Source: Cryptomeria japonica
Lineage: Eukaryota > Streptophyta > Pinopsida > Cupressales > Cupressaceae
Assembly: GCF_030272615.1 (NCBI RefSeq)
Contig: NC_081414.1
Span: 660,650,438-660,714,437 of the forward strand
Length of the DNA: 64,000 bases
Reading direction: 5' to 3'
The position numbers and the translations under genes were made by a program. Numbering within the stretch: position 1 is the first letter of the stretch; each line of letters opens with the position of its first letter. Positions 43,124 through 54,303 of this stretch are shown here, piece by piece. Below the pieces are notes generated by a model. It had not been told where the DNA came from and did no database searches. It saw only the letters and a list, made by a program, of their open reading frames with translations.

Positions 43124-43933
43124 TGTTAGGATTCCCACAGATACTTAGAGTGGGGGGGGTGAATCAGTATCTAACCGGTGATAAGAATTTTCTAAGTTAA
43201 AACATGCAGAACATAAAATAACAGTATCCGGTATGCAAGAATTAATGCAATAAATAGAATCAGAAACATCCACATGAAAAGAACACCATAACACAAGATG
43301 TTTAACAAGGAAACCTGGTGTGGGAAAAACCTCGGTGGGATTTGTGACCCACAATATTCACTCACTAGCCAATAAGAGAATATTACTTACAATAGGGGCC
43401 TGCACATGTAGGAAGGCCAACTGCCTAGAGCTCACTGCTCAATGAGAAGTCACACTGACTTACAATAAGGATTATACTAATCCAATGACTTGTACTGCTT
43501 TACAATAGCATCTCCAATGCCAGATTCAGTACTGGTTCTTGCTCTGTTCTTTACATATACCCTTGACCTATAATTTGCACATTAGGTCCACCTAATAATT
43601 TTCTTTATGCTCGCTACATTACCTCTCTAAATGTCTACAATGATCTCCTTTATATACAAGAGTCATTTTACAATTTTCCAAGTCAGCTTACAATAATAAA
43701 CAAAATATTACACATCAAAAATCCTATCGGCCTCTATGTCGGTATACATCTTTTCCTCTGTGCCGGTGCCAGTGCCGGTGTAGAGTGATCTTGTTGATGC
43801 CGGTGCACTGTCTTGCCTATGTAATGTTTTGCCGGTATGATGTCTTACCGGTGCCATAGGATTGCAAGGTTGTCATCAATGATAAAACCTTCAATCACAT
43901 ACAATGTCTCATTGGAGTGTCCGTATGCCAACA
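43124..43933 (-). repeat. Outer 3' LTR
   Basis: 810 bases, minus strand TGTTGGCATACGG to AATCCTAACA. Minus-strand TATA box TATATAAAG at 43648-43656. A cluster of GCCGGT words lies at 43720-43860. Terminal hairpin GATACT/AGTATC around a G run. Confidence 0.95.
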
Positions 43934-43934
43934 A

Positions 43935-44085
43935 TCTCCCCCTTTGTCATTGATGGCAACACTCATGAGAAATTTCAAATAGTGTCCAAAATGTGTAGTC
44001 CAAAAATGTTTACCAAAAATATGAGGGCTCCCCCTGAGCATATGATTCCTATCTTTGAACTTTCTCATCCTACTACTCCCGCTTT
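43935..44085 (-). other. Multiplied polypurine tracts of Outer
   Basis: Three pyrimidine-run words on the plus strand (TCTCCCCCTTTG at 43935, GGCTCCCCCTGAG near 44030, CTCCCGCTTTGG near 44077) correspond to polypurine tracts on the element strand. Same pattern as in Inner and in both Copia elements. Confidence 0.75.
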
Positions 44086-44147
44086 GGCATCAATGACAAA
44101 GGTTGTCAAGATGTTAGTAGAGTTTGTAGTTACATCTGTCCATATCC

Positions 44148-45989
44148 TCAACCCTGTAGTTGGGTAGTTATTATCTGAAAAATATCACCCAAAATTAAGT
44201 TTATACTATCCATAAACTTTTTGCTATCTTTTATCGTTGTTTCATTCCTCTTCACAGTACCGGTGAGATGTTGTAAATGCTCTGCCGGTGTTTTGCTTCC
44301 CTGTGCTAATGCCTCTGAGATTTCCTTCTGCAGAGATGCTAAATAATCCAATCTTGGACTCAGTTTAGATCTCAAGTGTTTTGCCTTGTTTATTATTCTT
44401 TCTTTCTCTCTTTCCTGTTTGAGCAATTCTTCCTCAAAATTTGCTAACTTTTCTTCAAAAATAGATAATGAATCCGGTGAGTTGACAAAATTGTCTGCAA
44501 GTTTATTTATCTCATCCTATGTCTAGCTTATTTTCTTGTCAATATCTACAGTCAAGAAGTTTGTTTTACATGTATCTTTATACAAATTTTTATACTCTTT
44601 CAACAAACTACATAGTTCCTGTAGAAGTGTGTCAAAGTCTTTGTTACACTTCTTTATTTCTTCATCAAAGAATTTCTGTTTCTCCTTTCCTACCATGTCC
44701 TTTACTGATTCTTCCTTTATTTTCTCAATATTTCCAGAAATGTATTTACATAATGTATCCAATTGTCCTAAAGAATCTTTATTATCTATATTACAATTAG
44801 GAGAAACTAACTTCAAAATTTGTATTGAATCATCTATTGCTTTATAAGCATGTGAACTGTAGTCAGTTATTTTCTTAATGGATTCAAGTAATACCTCAGT
44901 CACATTTGTTGACTTGAATATTGATGATGACCTAACAAACTGAGTACTAGTGGAAGTGATCATGCTTGTATTGACCTCTGGTAGGTCAGTTTGTGTTTGC
45001 ATTTCTTTTAGCACTGGTTTCCTTGCTTCACTGCTTACCGGTGGCATCGTTCCCTTGTGAACCTGTTCTAGAGCCTTTACCTCTGTTGGTTTCTCTGTAT
45101 GTGCCTCAAATTCCATCTTTTTCCATGTATCCTCTACTGGTTTGTCTGTATCTCCTATTACCGGAGGCTCTTTAGCCATATCTCATTTGTCAGTTGTATC
45201 TTTATCAACTGTTATGTTGATCTTTTGGGTATCAACATTTACAGTGTATAGGACTTCAGGATTTGGATTACTATCCTCTACATCCATACTTTTAGTTGCC
45301 GGTTGGTCTTCAGTGGTTATAATTTTCACAGGTGGGGATAGGTTGTCTTTAACCTCTATGCTTGGAGGTCCACCAAATTTCCCTTTCCCTTTGTCCTTAT
45401 CCTTTTGATATACTTTAATAGGCTTAGGGTTTCTGTATTCTTCTTGTTTTTCCTTTTCAACCAGGAATATGTCCCAACCATCTTTTGTTTCTTCTGTAAC
45501 TTTAGTAACTCTTCCTGCCATTAGTAAAATATGCCTGTGTGCAGTAGAGAATACTGTCCGGTTTGCCTGAGTAATCAAATCATCAATTTCCTTGGGAGAG
45601 TTTACCGGATATACAGCAAGTAGTTTTTCTATTTTTATTTTCTTATCTAATTCAATCACTGCTTGCCTTCTGGCCTCAAGTCTTTTGTACAAATCATCAA
45701 GAATTTCATTGACTACTTCCATAAAAAAAATTTTGTACATGTCCATATGCAGTATTACACTTTCCTCAACTTGCCCTTTCTCATTAGCAAATAGAGTGTC
45801 ATAAATTTTCTCTATGTTTTTTAGTTTTCCTTCCTCTGTGATCTCATTTAGCAATATGTCTAGAGGTGCCAAGTCAGTTTTTGTCTTTTTCTTTTTCTTA
45901 GGGGTTAGCTTTTTCTTAGGTGTGACCTTTCTAACTAGAAATCTCATAGCTTGTTGCTTCTACCTTGTCCTTTTAGGTGAAGGAGTGGT
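44148..45989 (-). pseudogene. Outer ORF2, C-terminal part
   Basis: Continues the frame that begins at 54003 and is interrupted by Inner. It opens with a lysine/arginine-rich segment (RKVTPKKKLTPKKKKKT, near 45900) that looks like a nuclear-localisation or nucleic-acid-binding patch. About 560 residues of charged, mostly helical sequence follow, with coiled-coil character in the last 200. Stops at 45963, 45183, 44523 and 44517 break it; the terminal stop is at 44148. The whole ORF2 would be about 1,075 residues. No enzyme motif is seen and I do not recognise the family. Confidence 0.8.
45985..45989. repeat. Target-site duplication of Inner (left)
   Basis: GTGGT, matched by ATGGT at 52613-52617 with one transition. 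The uninterrupted ORF2 of Inner keeps GTGGTTGCCGGTGAGG at the same place (48851-48866). Confidence 0.85.
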
Positions 45990-46855
45990 TGTTAGGGTTC
46001 CCATAGATACTGAGAGGGGTGGGTGAATCAGTATCTGACCGATAATGAGATTTTCTTAAAACAGAACATGCAGAACATAAAGTAATAGTATACCGGTATG
46101 CAAGAATTAAGGTAATAAACAGAATCAAAAACATCCACATGAAAAGAACACCATAACACAAGATGTTTAATGAGGAAACCCAGTGTGGGAAAAACCTCAG
46201 TGGGATTTGTGACCCACAATATTCACTTACTAGACAATAAGAGAATATTACTTACAATAGGGGCCTGCACATGCAGGAAGGCCAATTGCCTAGAGTACAC
46301 TACTCAATAAGAAGTCACACTGACTTACAATGAGGATTATGCAAATCCAATGATCTGTACTGCTTTACAATAGCATCTTCAATACCAGATTCAGTACCGA
46401 TTCTTGCTCTATTCTTTACATATACCCTTGACCTATAATTCGCACATTAGGTCTGCCTAATAATTTTCTTTATGATTCCTATCCATATCTTACAAATGTC
46501 TACAATGATCTCTTTTATATACAAGAGTCATTTTACAATTTGCCAAGTCGGCTTACAATAATAAACAAAATATTACATATCAAAAATTATGTCGGCCTCT
46601 GTGCCGGTATACATCTTTTCTTCTATGTCAGTGTCAGTGCCAGTGTAGAGTGATCTTGTTGATGCCGGTGCATTGTCTTGCTTGAATAATGCTTTGCCGG
46701 TAGAATGTCTTGCCGGTGCAATAGGATTGCAAGGTTTCCTATGTAATGCTTTGCCGGTATAATGTCTTGCCGGTGCCATAGGATTGCAAGGTTGCCATCA
46801 ATGACAAAACCTTCAATCACACACAATGTCTCATTGGAGTGTCCATATGCCAACA
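45990..46855 (-). repeat. Inner 3' LTR
   Basis: 866 bases. Perfect 9-bp terminal hairpin (AGATACTGA 46005-46013 with TCAGTATCT 46028-46036). TATATAAAAG on the minus strand at 46512-46521. About 56 bases longer than the Outer LTR because a GCCGGT-containing unit is duplicated in tandem (about 46677-46790). Confidence 0.95.
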
Positions 46856-47010
46856 ATATCCCCCTTTGGCATTGATGGCAACACTCATGAGAAATTTCAA
46901 AAAGATATCCAAAAATGTGTAGACCAAAAATGTTACCAAAAATGTGAGAGCTCCCCCTGAGCATATAATTCCTATGTTTTGAATTTTCTCATCCTACTAC
47001 TCCCCCTTTG
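46856..47010 (-). other. Multiplied polypurine tracts of Inner
   Basis: Plus-strand pyrimidine runs ATCCCCCTTTGG (46858), GCTCCCCCTGAG (46950) and CTCCCCCTTTGG (47000) are three polypurine tracts on the element strand, the first directly before the LTR. Confidence 0.78.
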
Positions 47011-47059
47011 GCATCAATGACAAAGGTTAGTAGAGTTTATAGTTATACCAGTCTATAAC

Positions 47060-50000
47060 CTCAACCTTGTAGCTGGGTAGTTATTATTTGAAAAAGATCT
47101 CCCAAAATTAAGTTTATATCATCCATAAACTTCTTACTGTCTTTTATTGTTGTCTTAGTTCTATTTACTGTACCAGTGTTTTGCTTCCCTGTGTTAATGC
47201 CTCTAAGATTTCCTTCCGCAGAGATGCTAAATAGTCCAATCTTGGACTTAGTTTAGATCTCAAAAGTTTTGCCTTGTTTATTATTGCCTCTTTCTCTCTT
47301 TCCAATTTGAGTAATTCTTTCTCAAAATATTCTATCTTCTCTTCAAAAACTGATAATGAATTAGGTGAGTTGACAAAATTGTCTGCAAGTTTATTTATCT
47401 CATCCTGTGCCTTGCTTATCTTTTTGTCTACATCTACAGTCAAAAAGTTTATTTTACATGTATCTTTATTAAGGTTTTTGTACTCTTTTAACAAATTACA
47501 CAGTTTCGGTAGAAGTGTGTCAAACTCCCTGTTACACTTCTTTATTCCTTCCTCAAAGAATTTCTGTTTCTCTTTTTCTACAATTTCCTTTACAGATTCT
47601 ACCTTTGTTTGCTCAAAATTTCCAGAAATATATTTACAAAGTGTATCCAACTGTCCTAAAGAATCTTTATTGTCTATATTACAATTAGGATCTATTGATT
47701 TCAAAAATGGGATTGAATCATCTATCGCTTTGTAAGCATGTGAGCTATAATCAATTATTTTCTTGATAGATTCAAGTAATACCTCAATCACATTTGTTGA
47801 CTTTGATGGTGACCCAACAAACTGAGTACCGGTGGAAGTGACCATGCTTGTAATGACCTCTGGTAGGTCTGTTTGTGTCTGCATTTCTTAAAGCACTGGT
47901 TTTCCTGCTTCAATTCTTATTGGTGGCATATGTTCTGGAGCCTTTAGCTCTGTTGGTTCCTCTGTTTGTGTTCCAGATTCCATCTTTTTCTTTGTATCTA
48001 CTGTCGGTTGCTCTGTATTCCCTGTTACCAAAGGCTCTTTGGCTATACCTAATTTATCTATTGTTTCCTTATCTACCACTATGTTGATCTTTTGAGTATC
48101 AACATTCATAGTATATAGGACTTTAGGATTAGGATTATTATCCTCTGTATCCATACTCTCAGTTGTCGGTTGATCTTTAGTAGTTGTTGTTTTTACCGGT
48201 GGAGTATTTAAAGGAGGTGGGGGTAAGTTGTCTCTAATCTTGATACTTGGTGGTCCACCAACTTTACCTTTCCCTTTGTCCTTCTGATATACCTTAATGG
48301 GCTTAGGATTCCTATATCTTTTTCAACCAAAAATATGTCCCAACCATTTTCTGTTTCCTTTGAAACCTCTGTAACTCTACATGCCATCAATGAAATTTGC
48401 CGGTGTGCAGTGGAAAAAACTATCCGGTTGGCTTGAGCTATCAGATCATCAATTTCTTTAGGTGAGTTTACCGAATATACTGCAAGTAGTTTTTCTATTT
48501 TAATTTTCTTATCCAATTCAATTATTCCTTGCCTTCTGGCCTCAAGTCTTTTGTATAGTTCATCAAGAATTTCATTTAAGACTTGTATCAAAAACTTTTT
48601 ATACATGTCCATGTGTAATATTACACTCTCCTCAACTTGCCCTTTCTCATCATCCGATAGGGTGTCATAAATTTTCCCTATGTTTTTCAGCTTACCTTCC
48701 TCTATGATTTCATTTAACAAAATTTCTAGAGGTGCCAAGTCAGTTGTTGTCTTTTTCTTTTTCTTGGGGGTCAGCTTCTTTTTAGGTGTGACCTTTCTGA
48801 CCGAAGATCTCACAGCTTGTTGCTTCTGCCTTGTCCTTCTAGGTGAAGGAGTGGTTGCCGGTGAGGGGTCTCTTTTCCTAACAACTCTTTTGAAAATTGC
48901 TGGCATATCTCCTTCTGAGGAAGTACCTACCAGTGATAGATGAGCTTCAGGTTGTTGGGTTGCCAACTCATCTTCAGTTATGCCATTTTTCTTTAATACA
49001 TCTTCCTTTATGGCTTTTGCTTGTCTGGATCCTTTTCTCACAAATGCCTCAACCTTTTTCACTCTTTTCTTTAACTGAATTTGACTTTCTATGGTCTCAG
49101 CACTACCAAAAACTTCTTCTTTAGGTTCATTGGGGGCTTCTAGAAGTGCTTTGGCATAAGTTTCCACTATGTGCTCATCTGTTTCATACCTCATCTCTGT
49201 TACCCAAATTGTCCTAGGGATGACTGCTTCCATCCATATTTCATCCTTTTTTATTACAAAACATATATCATCCTTGTATTTGTTGACAATTTCCTGTGAT
49301 AGTCTGATTCTTTTGTTCATTCTGACCTTTAGTGCTTGAAAATACTCATTGATATTCTTTTCCTTGTTTTCACCCATGTTGTTGAATAAGTCTGATAATT
49401 GTTTTCCTACCGGTATGTCAAATCCAAAATCTTTGTTGCCTATACCAAGAACCTATTTGGTTATATGTAGCATTATGCATACAAGTAAATTTCCAAATCT
49501 AAAAGTTCCTTTCTTATCCTTCTTGATTTTGGCTAAGTTATCAATCAACCCATCTTTTAACCATTCACATACATCAATTTTCACATTTTCTTTTACCATA
49601 TCATGAGCACTCTTAATGCATAAACTGGAGACTGAGTTGAGTCTATTTTCATAAGTTGCTTTGTACCCTAAAATCATGCTAACAAATATAACATTTATAT
49701 CGGTCACATTATTAACCCTTAGAGACCTTCTGTCTGATGTTGCACCAGTTAAGTTCATTACTAGGTCATTGGAGACCTTCTTAGTCTTGTCGGGTCTGTT
49801 ACTGGTGGAAGGTAACCTTGTTACTGCTTTCACAGCTTCCTTTGTAATTTTGTGAACTAAATCAAGCCAAAAGAATGAACCATGTACCCTGCTTAAAACT
49901 ATCCTAATCACTTCCTTGGGAAATTCAGGAATGCAGAGGATTTAAGTGAATCCTAGGGTTTCAACAACTTTATGTTCAGGTTTCACATTTTTGAAATTGT

Positions 50001-50241
50001 CACATATAAAAGTCCTATACATGTTTTTAATTTCTTCATCACCTAATTCCTCTATGTTGCAATGAATATACATTCTAGGATCTTCTGCATAAACATCTCC
50101 TTTTGGAATTAGGGAAAAAGCACCTGTATTGTCATCTTTCTTAGCTACCTTAGGAACTAGCTAAAATTCAGGCCTAGGGCGTTTTATAACCTCGACTGCT
50201 ATAGGGTTTGCAATGAATTCAAGTGTAGAGGAGGATGCCAT
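47060..50241 (-). pseudogene. Inner ORF2: unrecognised protein of about 1,050 residues
   Basis: Start ATG 50241 (MASSSTLEF). The N-terminal 330 or so residues form the most conserved part, with YAEDPRMYIH, IRIVLSRVHGSFFWLD, HKITKEAVKAVT, NSVSSLCIKSAHDMV and GTFRFGNLLVCIMLHI. A middle region follows with a basic patch (RRTRQKQQ, then PKKKLTPKKKKK near 48800). The helical C-terminus is rich in E and K. Stops at 50163, 49945, 49453 and 47888 and a 13-base deletion near 48322 break the frame; the last 50 residues are also altered relative to Outer. The RVHG..WLD..HKITK string faintly recalls the N-terminal domains of plant transposon-associated proteins, but I would not assign it. It may act in packaging, targeting or chromatin binding. 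Confidence 0.8.
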
Positions 50242-50516
50242 GATGATAAATACCTTTTTCTGCCTTTGGATGGATTGATTGCTGAAGTGCTTTGCCTCTT
50301 TGCTCGAAATGCCTTAGCTCGGAAATCTTTGCGCTCTCTAAAAGTTTGAATGCTTGGTGAAGTGAAATGGAGCCAAAACCTTATTTTATAAAGTCTTTTT
50401 TGCTACCTACCACATTAATTGCTTGCTGCTATGAGTGACTTTCAACTTCTTTTCTCTAACCGAGGGAATAATAGCACATGTGTCATTAGATGGCCAAACC
50501 CTCAAGATAATTTTCT
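50242..50516 (-). other. ORF1-ORF2 spacer of Inner
   Basis: 275 bases without coding signal. ORF2 must be reached by a second initiation, reinitiation or a spliced transcript; ORF1 and ORF2 are not joined in frame. Outer has a similar spacer at 54004-54303. Confidence 0.65.
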
Positions 50517-51674
50517 TCAATTTGATGAAGAACTTCCTACCGGTGGAGCACTGCTCTGTCCTACTGGTGAAGCATCATATTGTCCTGCCAGTGGAGCATT
50601 TGTTGGTTCTACCAGTGGAGGAGTATTCCCAATATTTAGATCACCTTTTCTAATCCACTGCTTTGAGAATTCTTGCTTAACCTCTTCAACCTTTTCTTTA
50701 CCTTTCAGGCCAATACTTTTGTTGTCTACCAGTGTACCTTTACTTCTACAAAATTTAGCAATATGACCAATCTTGTTACATGCATAACAAGTTACATTAT
50801 TTTTCTGAATAACTTTCTCATAACCTATGCTGGTTTGTGTTCTGTATTGATTTGATAAATGTCCAAATCTTCCACAAACATAACATCTTACATTCATTCT
50901 ACAGTTTTCAGAGTTATGACCAATTTTGTTGCATTTGGAGCATTGACCGGTGGGAGGATTGATATTTTGATAATTCCTAGATCTACATTCATTTGCCCTA
51001 TGACCATATTTATTGCAGTTAAAGAATTTTCCATTGAATTTTTAAGTATTAGGAGGTCTTACCGGTTTGCTGTGATCCTGGGTATTTGCAGTACTGGAGC
51101 TTTCTCCAACTTCAAATCCAATTCTAGAAGTGTCACCTTTGGGTTTTTGATTCTTCAATAAGGTACCAAGTTCTTCTGAGCTTTTCTTGAATTTTTCTTT
51201 GTGTTGATTTGCAGTTTCCAATTCTCTTTCCAAGATTTCTTTTTGTCTCATTAGTTCATTCGAGTCATTCTAAGTATGCATCAGATCTGTCTTCAACATG
51301 TCATTCTCATAGCTAAGTCTTGTGTTCTCATTTGCTACATCACTTAGTCTTCTAGTCAATTCTTCTACATTCTTCTTTTTGTCCTCAATCTCTTTGCAAA
51401 ATCTCATAGTCATATCCTGCATTTCATTTTTTGTTGTCATGATCTCTTATTTCAATTTGCTTATCATATCATTAAGTGATTCCTTTTCATCATTCTCATT
51501 TTGCAATTTTTCACAAAGTTCTCTTCTCTTATTTCTTGTAACAGTAAGATTTTCTTGAAGTGCCTGAATAATATCCTGAGCTGCTTTTAAATCATCTTCT
51601 AATTTGATATTTTTCAACTTCTTTGCATCATAGTCAATAAGAGCTCCTTCAAGTTGCTTCTTCAGATTTTCCAT
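50517..51674 (-). pseudogene. Inner ORF1: coiled coil with four CCHC knuckles
   Basis: The first ATG after the PBS is at 51674 in good context (AAGATGG). Residues 1-190 are a coiled coil (LEGALIDYDAKKLKNI and similar heptads). A short GFEVGES linker leads to four knuckles: FFNCNKYGHRANEC (first Cys lost), CSKCNKIGHNSENC, CYVCGRFGHLSNQY (last Cys lost) and CYACNKIGHIAKFC. A proline/serine tail ends at 50517. Single-frame stops at 51447 (TAA), 51272 (TAG) and 51042 (TAA) interrupt it. The organisation suggests an oligomerising RNA-binding Gag replacement of about 385 residues. Confidence 0.83.
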
Positions 51675-51731
51675 CTTTACCAGTGTCAAGAACTTCCTCA
51701 AGCTATTAGGCTTCTGAAAATAGAGGACCAA

Positions 51732-51744
51732 GCTCTGATACTAA
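51732..51744 (-). other. Inner primer-binding site
   Basis: Minus strand TTAGTATCAGAGC, the initiator-Met type with one change (G to A at the third base), one base from the LTR. Confidence 0.88.
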
Positions 51745-51745
51745 T

Positions 51746-52612
51746 TGTTATGGTTCCCACAGATACTAAGAGGGGGGGGGTGAATCAGTATCTGACCGGT
51801 AATGAGATTTTCTTAAAACAGAACATGCAAAACATAAAGTAACAGTATACCGATATGCAATAATTAAGGTAATAAATAGAATCAAAAACATCCACATGAA
51901 ACGAACACCATAACACAAGATGTTTAACGAGGAAACCCGATGTGGGAAAAACCTCGGTGGGATCTGTGACCCACAATATTCACTTACTGGCCAATAAGAG
52001 AATATTACTTACAATAGGGGCCTGCACATGCAGGAAGGCCAACTGCCTAGAGCACATTGCTCAATAAGAAGTCACACTGACTTACAATGAGGATTATGCA
52101 AATCCAATGATCTGTACTGCTTTACAATAGCATCTTCAATGCTAGATTCAGTACCTGTTCTTGCTTTGTTCTTTACATATACCCTTGACCTATAATTCGC
52201 ACATTAGGTCTGCCTAATAATTTTCTTTATGATTCCTATCCATATCCTACAAATGTCTACAATGATCTCTTTTATATACAAGAGTCATTTTACAATTTGC
52301 CAAGTCGGTTTACAATAATAAACAAAATATTACATATCAAAAATCCTGTCGGCCTCTGTGCCGGTATACATCTTTTCTTCTGTACCGGTGCCAGTGCTGG
52401 TGTAGAGTGATCTTGTTGATGCTGATGCACTATCTTGCTTGAATAATGCTTTGCCGGTAGAATTTCTTGTCGATGCCATAGGATTGCAAGGTTGCCTGTG
52501 TAATGCTTTGCCGGTATATTGTCTTGCTGGTGCCATAGGATTGCAAGGTTGCCATCAATGACAAAACCTTCAATCACACACAATGTCTCATTGGAGTGTC
52601 CATATGCCAACA
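51746..52612 (-). repeat. Inner 5' LTR
   Basis: 867 bases, direct repeat of 45990-46855 with the same internal GCCGGT-unit duplication. Minus-strand TATATAAAAG at 52269-52278. The LTR start in plus orientation reads TGTTATGG where the others read TGTTAGG. Confidence 0.95.
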
Positions 52613-52617
52613 ATGGT
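52613..52617. repeat. Target-site duplication of Inner (right)
   Basis: ATGGT, partner of GTGGT at 45985-45989. Confidence 0.82.
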
Positions 52618-54003
52618 TGCTAGTGAGGGATCTCTTTCCCTAACAACTCTTTTAAAATTTGCTAGCATGTCACCTTCCGAAGAAGTACCTACTGGTGACA
52701 GATGAGCTTCAGGTTGTGGGGTTGCCAACTCATCTTTTGTTATGCTGATTTTCTTTAATACATCTTCCTTAATGGCCTTTGCTTGTTTGGATCCTTTCCT
52801 CACAAATGCCTCTACCTTCTTTACTCTTTTCTTAGACCGTATTTACGTTTCTATGGTCTCAGCACTACCAAATACTTCTTCCTTAGGTTCTTTGGGGGCT
52901 TCCAGAAGTGCTTTAGCATAAGTTTCAACTATGTGGTCATCTATCTCATAGCCCATTTCGGTTACCCAGATTGTCCTTGCAATGACTGCTTCCATCCATA
53001 TTTCATCTTTCTTAATAACAAAGCATATGTTATCTTTGTATTTGTCTACTATTTTCTGAGATAACCTTATTCTTTTCTTCATTTTTGTCTTCAATGCTTG
53101 GAAAATGTCATGAATGTTGTTTTCCTTGTTCTCACCCATGGTATTAAACAGTTCTGTCAATTGCTTTCCTACCAGTATGTCATATCCTAGTTCTTTATAT
53201 CCTATATCAGGAACCTGTTTTGTTATATGAAGCATTAGGCATACTAATAGATTTCTAAATCTGAATGTTCCTTTCTTATCCTTATTTATCTTTCCAAGGT
53301 TGTCTATCAGTTCATCTTTTAACCATTCACGGATGTCAATTTTTGCATTATCTGTCACCATATCATACGCACTCTTAATGCATAAACTTGAAACTGAGTT
53401 AAGTCTATTAGCATGAGTGGCTTTGTAACCTAATATAATACTTATGAATCTCACATTGATATCTTTTACATCGTTAACCCTTAGAGATCTCTTATCGAAT
53501 GTTGCACTTGTTAGGTCTATGACTAAATCATTGGAAGCCTTCTTGTTGTTATCTGGTCTCTTACCGGTGGTCGGTAACCCTGTGACAACTTTTACCACTT
53601 CCTTGGTGATCTTATGAATTGCATCTAGCCAGAAAAATTCTCCATGAACTCTGCTTAACACTATCCTAATCACATCCTTAGGAAATTCAGGAATGCTAAG
53701 GATTTTTGTGAATCCTAGGGTTTCAATAACCTTGTGTTCAGCTTTAACATTGCCAGTATCATCACATATCTTAGTTTTATACATGGTTTTGATTTCCTCA
53801 TCTCCTAACTCTTTAATGTTGTAGTGGATGTACATTCTAGGGTCTTCAGCATATACAACACCTTTAGGAATTTGAGAAAATGCACCTAAGGTATCATCCT
53901 TCTTTGCTATCTCGGGGACTAATTGAAATACAAGCCTAGGTCTTTTAATTACTTCCACAACAATAGGGTTTGCTATGTATTCAATTGCAGAGGTGGATGC
54001 CAT
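52618..54003 (-). pseudogene. Outer ORF2, N-terminal part
   Basis: ATG 54003 (MASTSAIEY). Open for 386 codons to a TAA at 52843 where Inner has CAA, then open to the Inner insertion. This is the best-preserved copy of the conserved N-terminal domain: YAEDPRMYIHYNIKEL, IRIVLSRVHGEFFWLD, IHKITKEVVKVVTGLP, NSVSSLCIKSAYDMV, GTFRFRNLLVCLMLHITKQ. Its frame resumes at 45989 without a shift. Comparison with the element C fragment at 30141-30594 shows that the RVH..F.WL...KITKE core is the part that persists at distance. Confidence 0.83.
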
Positions 54004-54303
54004 GATTAAGTACTTTTTTTGTCTTGGATGGATGAATGCTTGGAGTGTGCTTGCTTCTTGCTCGAAATGCCTTAGCTCGGAATCTTCACGCTCTCTGAAA
54101 GTTTGAAATCATGGTGAAATGAAATGGAGGCAAAACCTTATTTTTATAATGTCTTTTTGCCATCTACAACATTAATTGCATGTCGGTTAAGTATTCACTT
54201 AATGTTGTTTGCCAGTAATAAGTAATTTTCAACTTCTTATCTCTAACCGAGGGAATAATAGCACATGTGTCATTAGATTGCCAAACCCTCAAGGAAATTT
54301 TCT

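Larger units (their letters stand above)
45990..52612 (-). mobile_element. Inner: complete 6.6-kb pol-less two-ORF LTR retrotransposon
   Basis: 6,623 bases: 5' LTR (51746-52612), initiator-Met PBS, ORF1 (51674-50517), ORF2 (50241 to about 47060), polypurine tracts and 3' LTR (45990-46855), with near-perfect five-base target duplications. It is inserted in ORF2 of its sibling Outer. It is the best reference copy of the family in this window, although both ORFs carry nonsense changes. The layout has no pol. The family differs from described non-autonomous classes such as LARDs and TRIMs in keeping two long ORFs, and its ORF1 is not a standard Copia gag. Confidence 0.92.

Noticed and set aside
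44519-44847. Plus-strand frames with signal-peptide-like starts
   Set aside because: Antisense of the coiled-coil part of Outer ORF2; no independent support.
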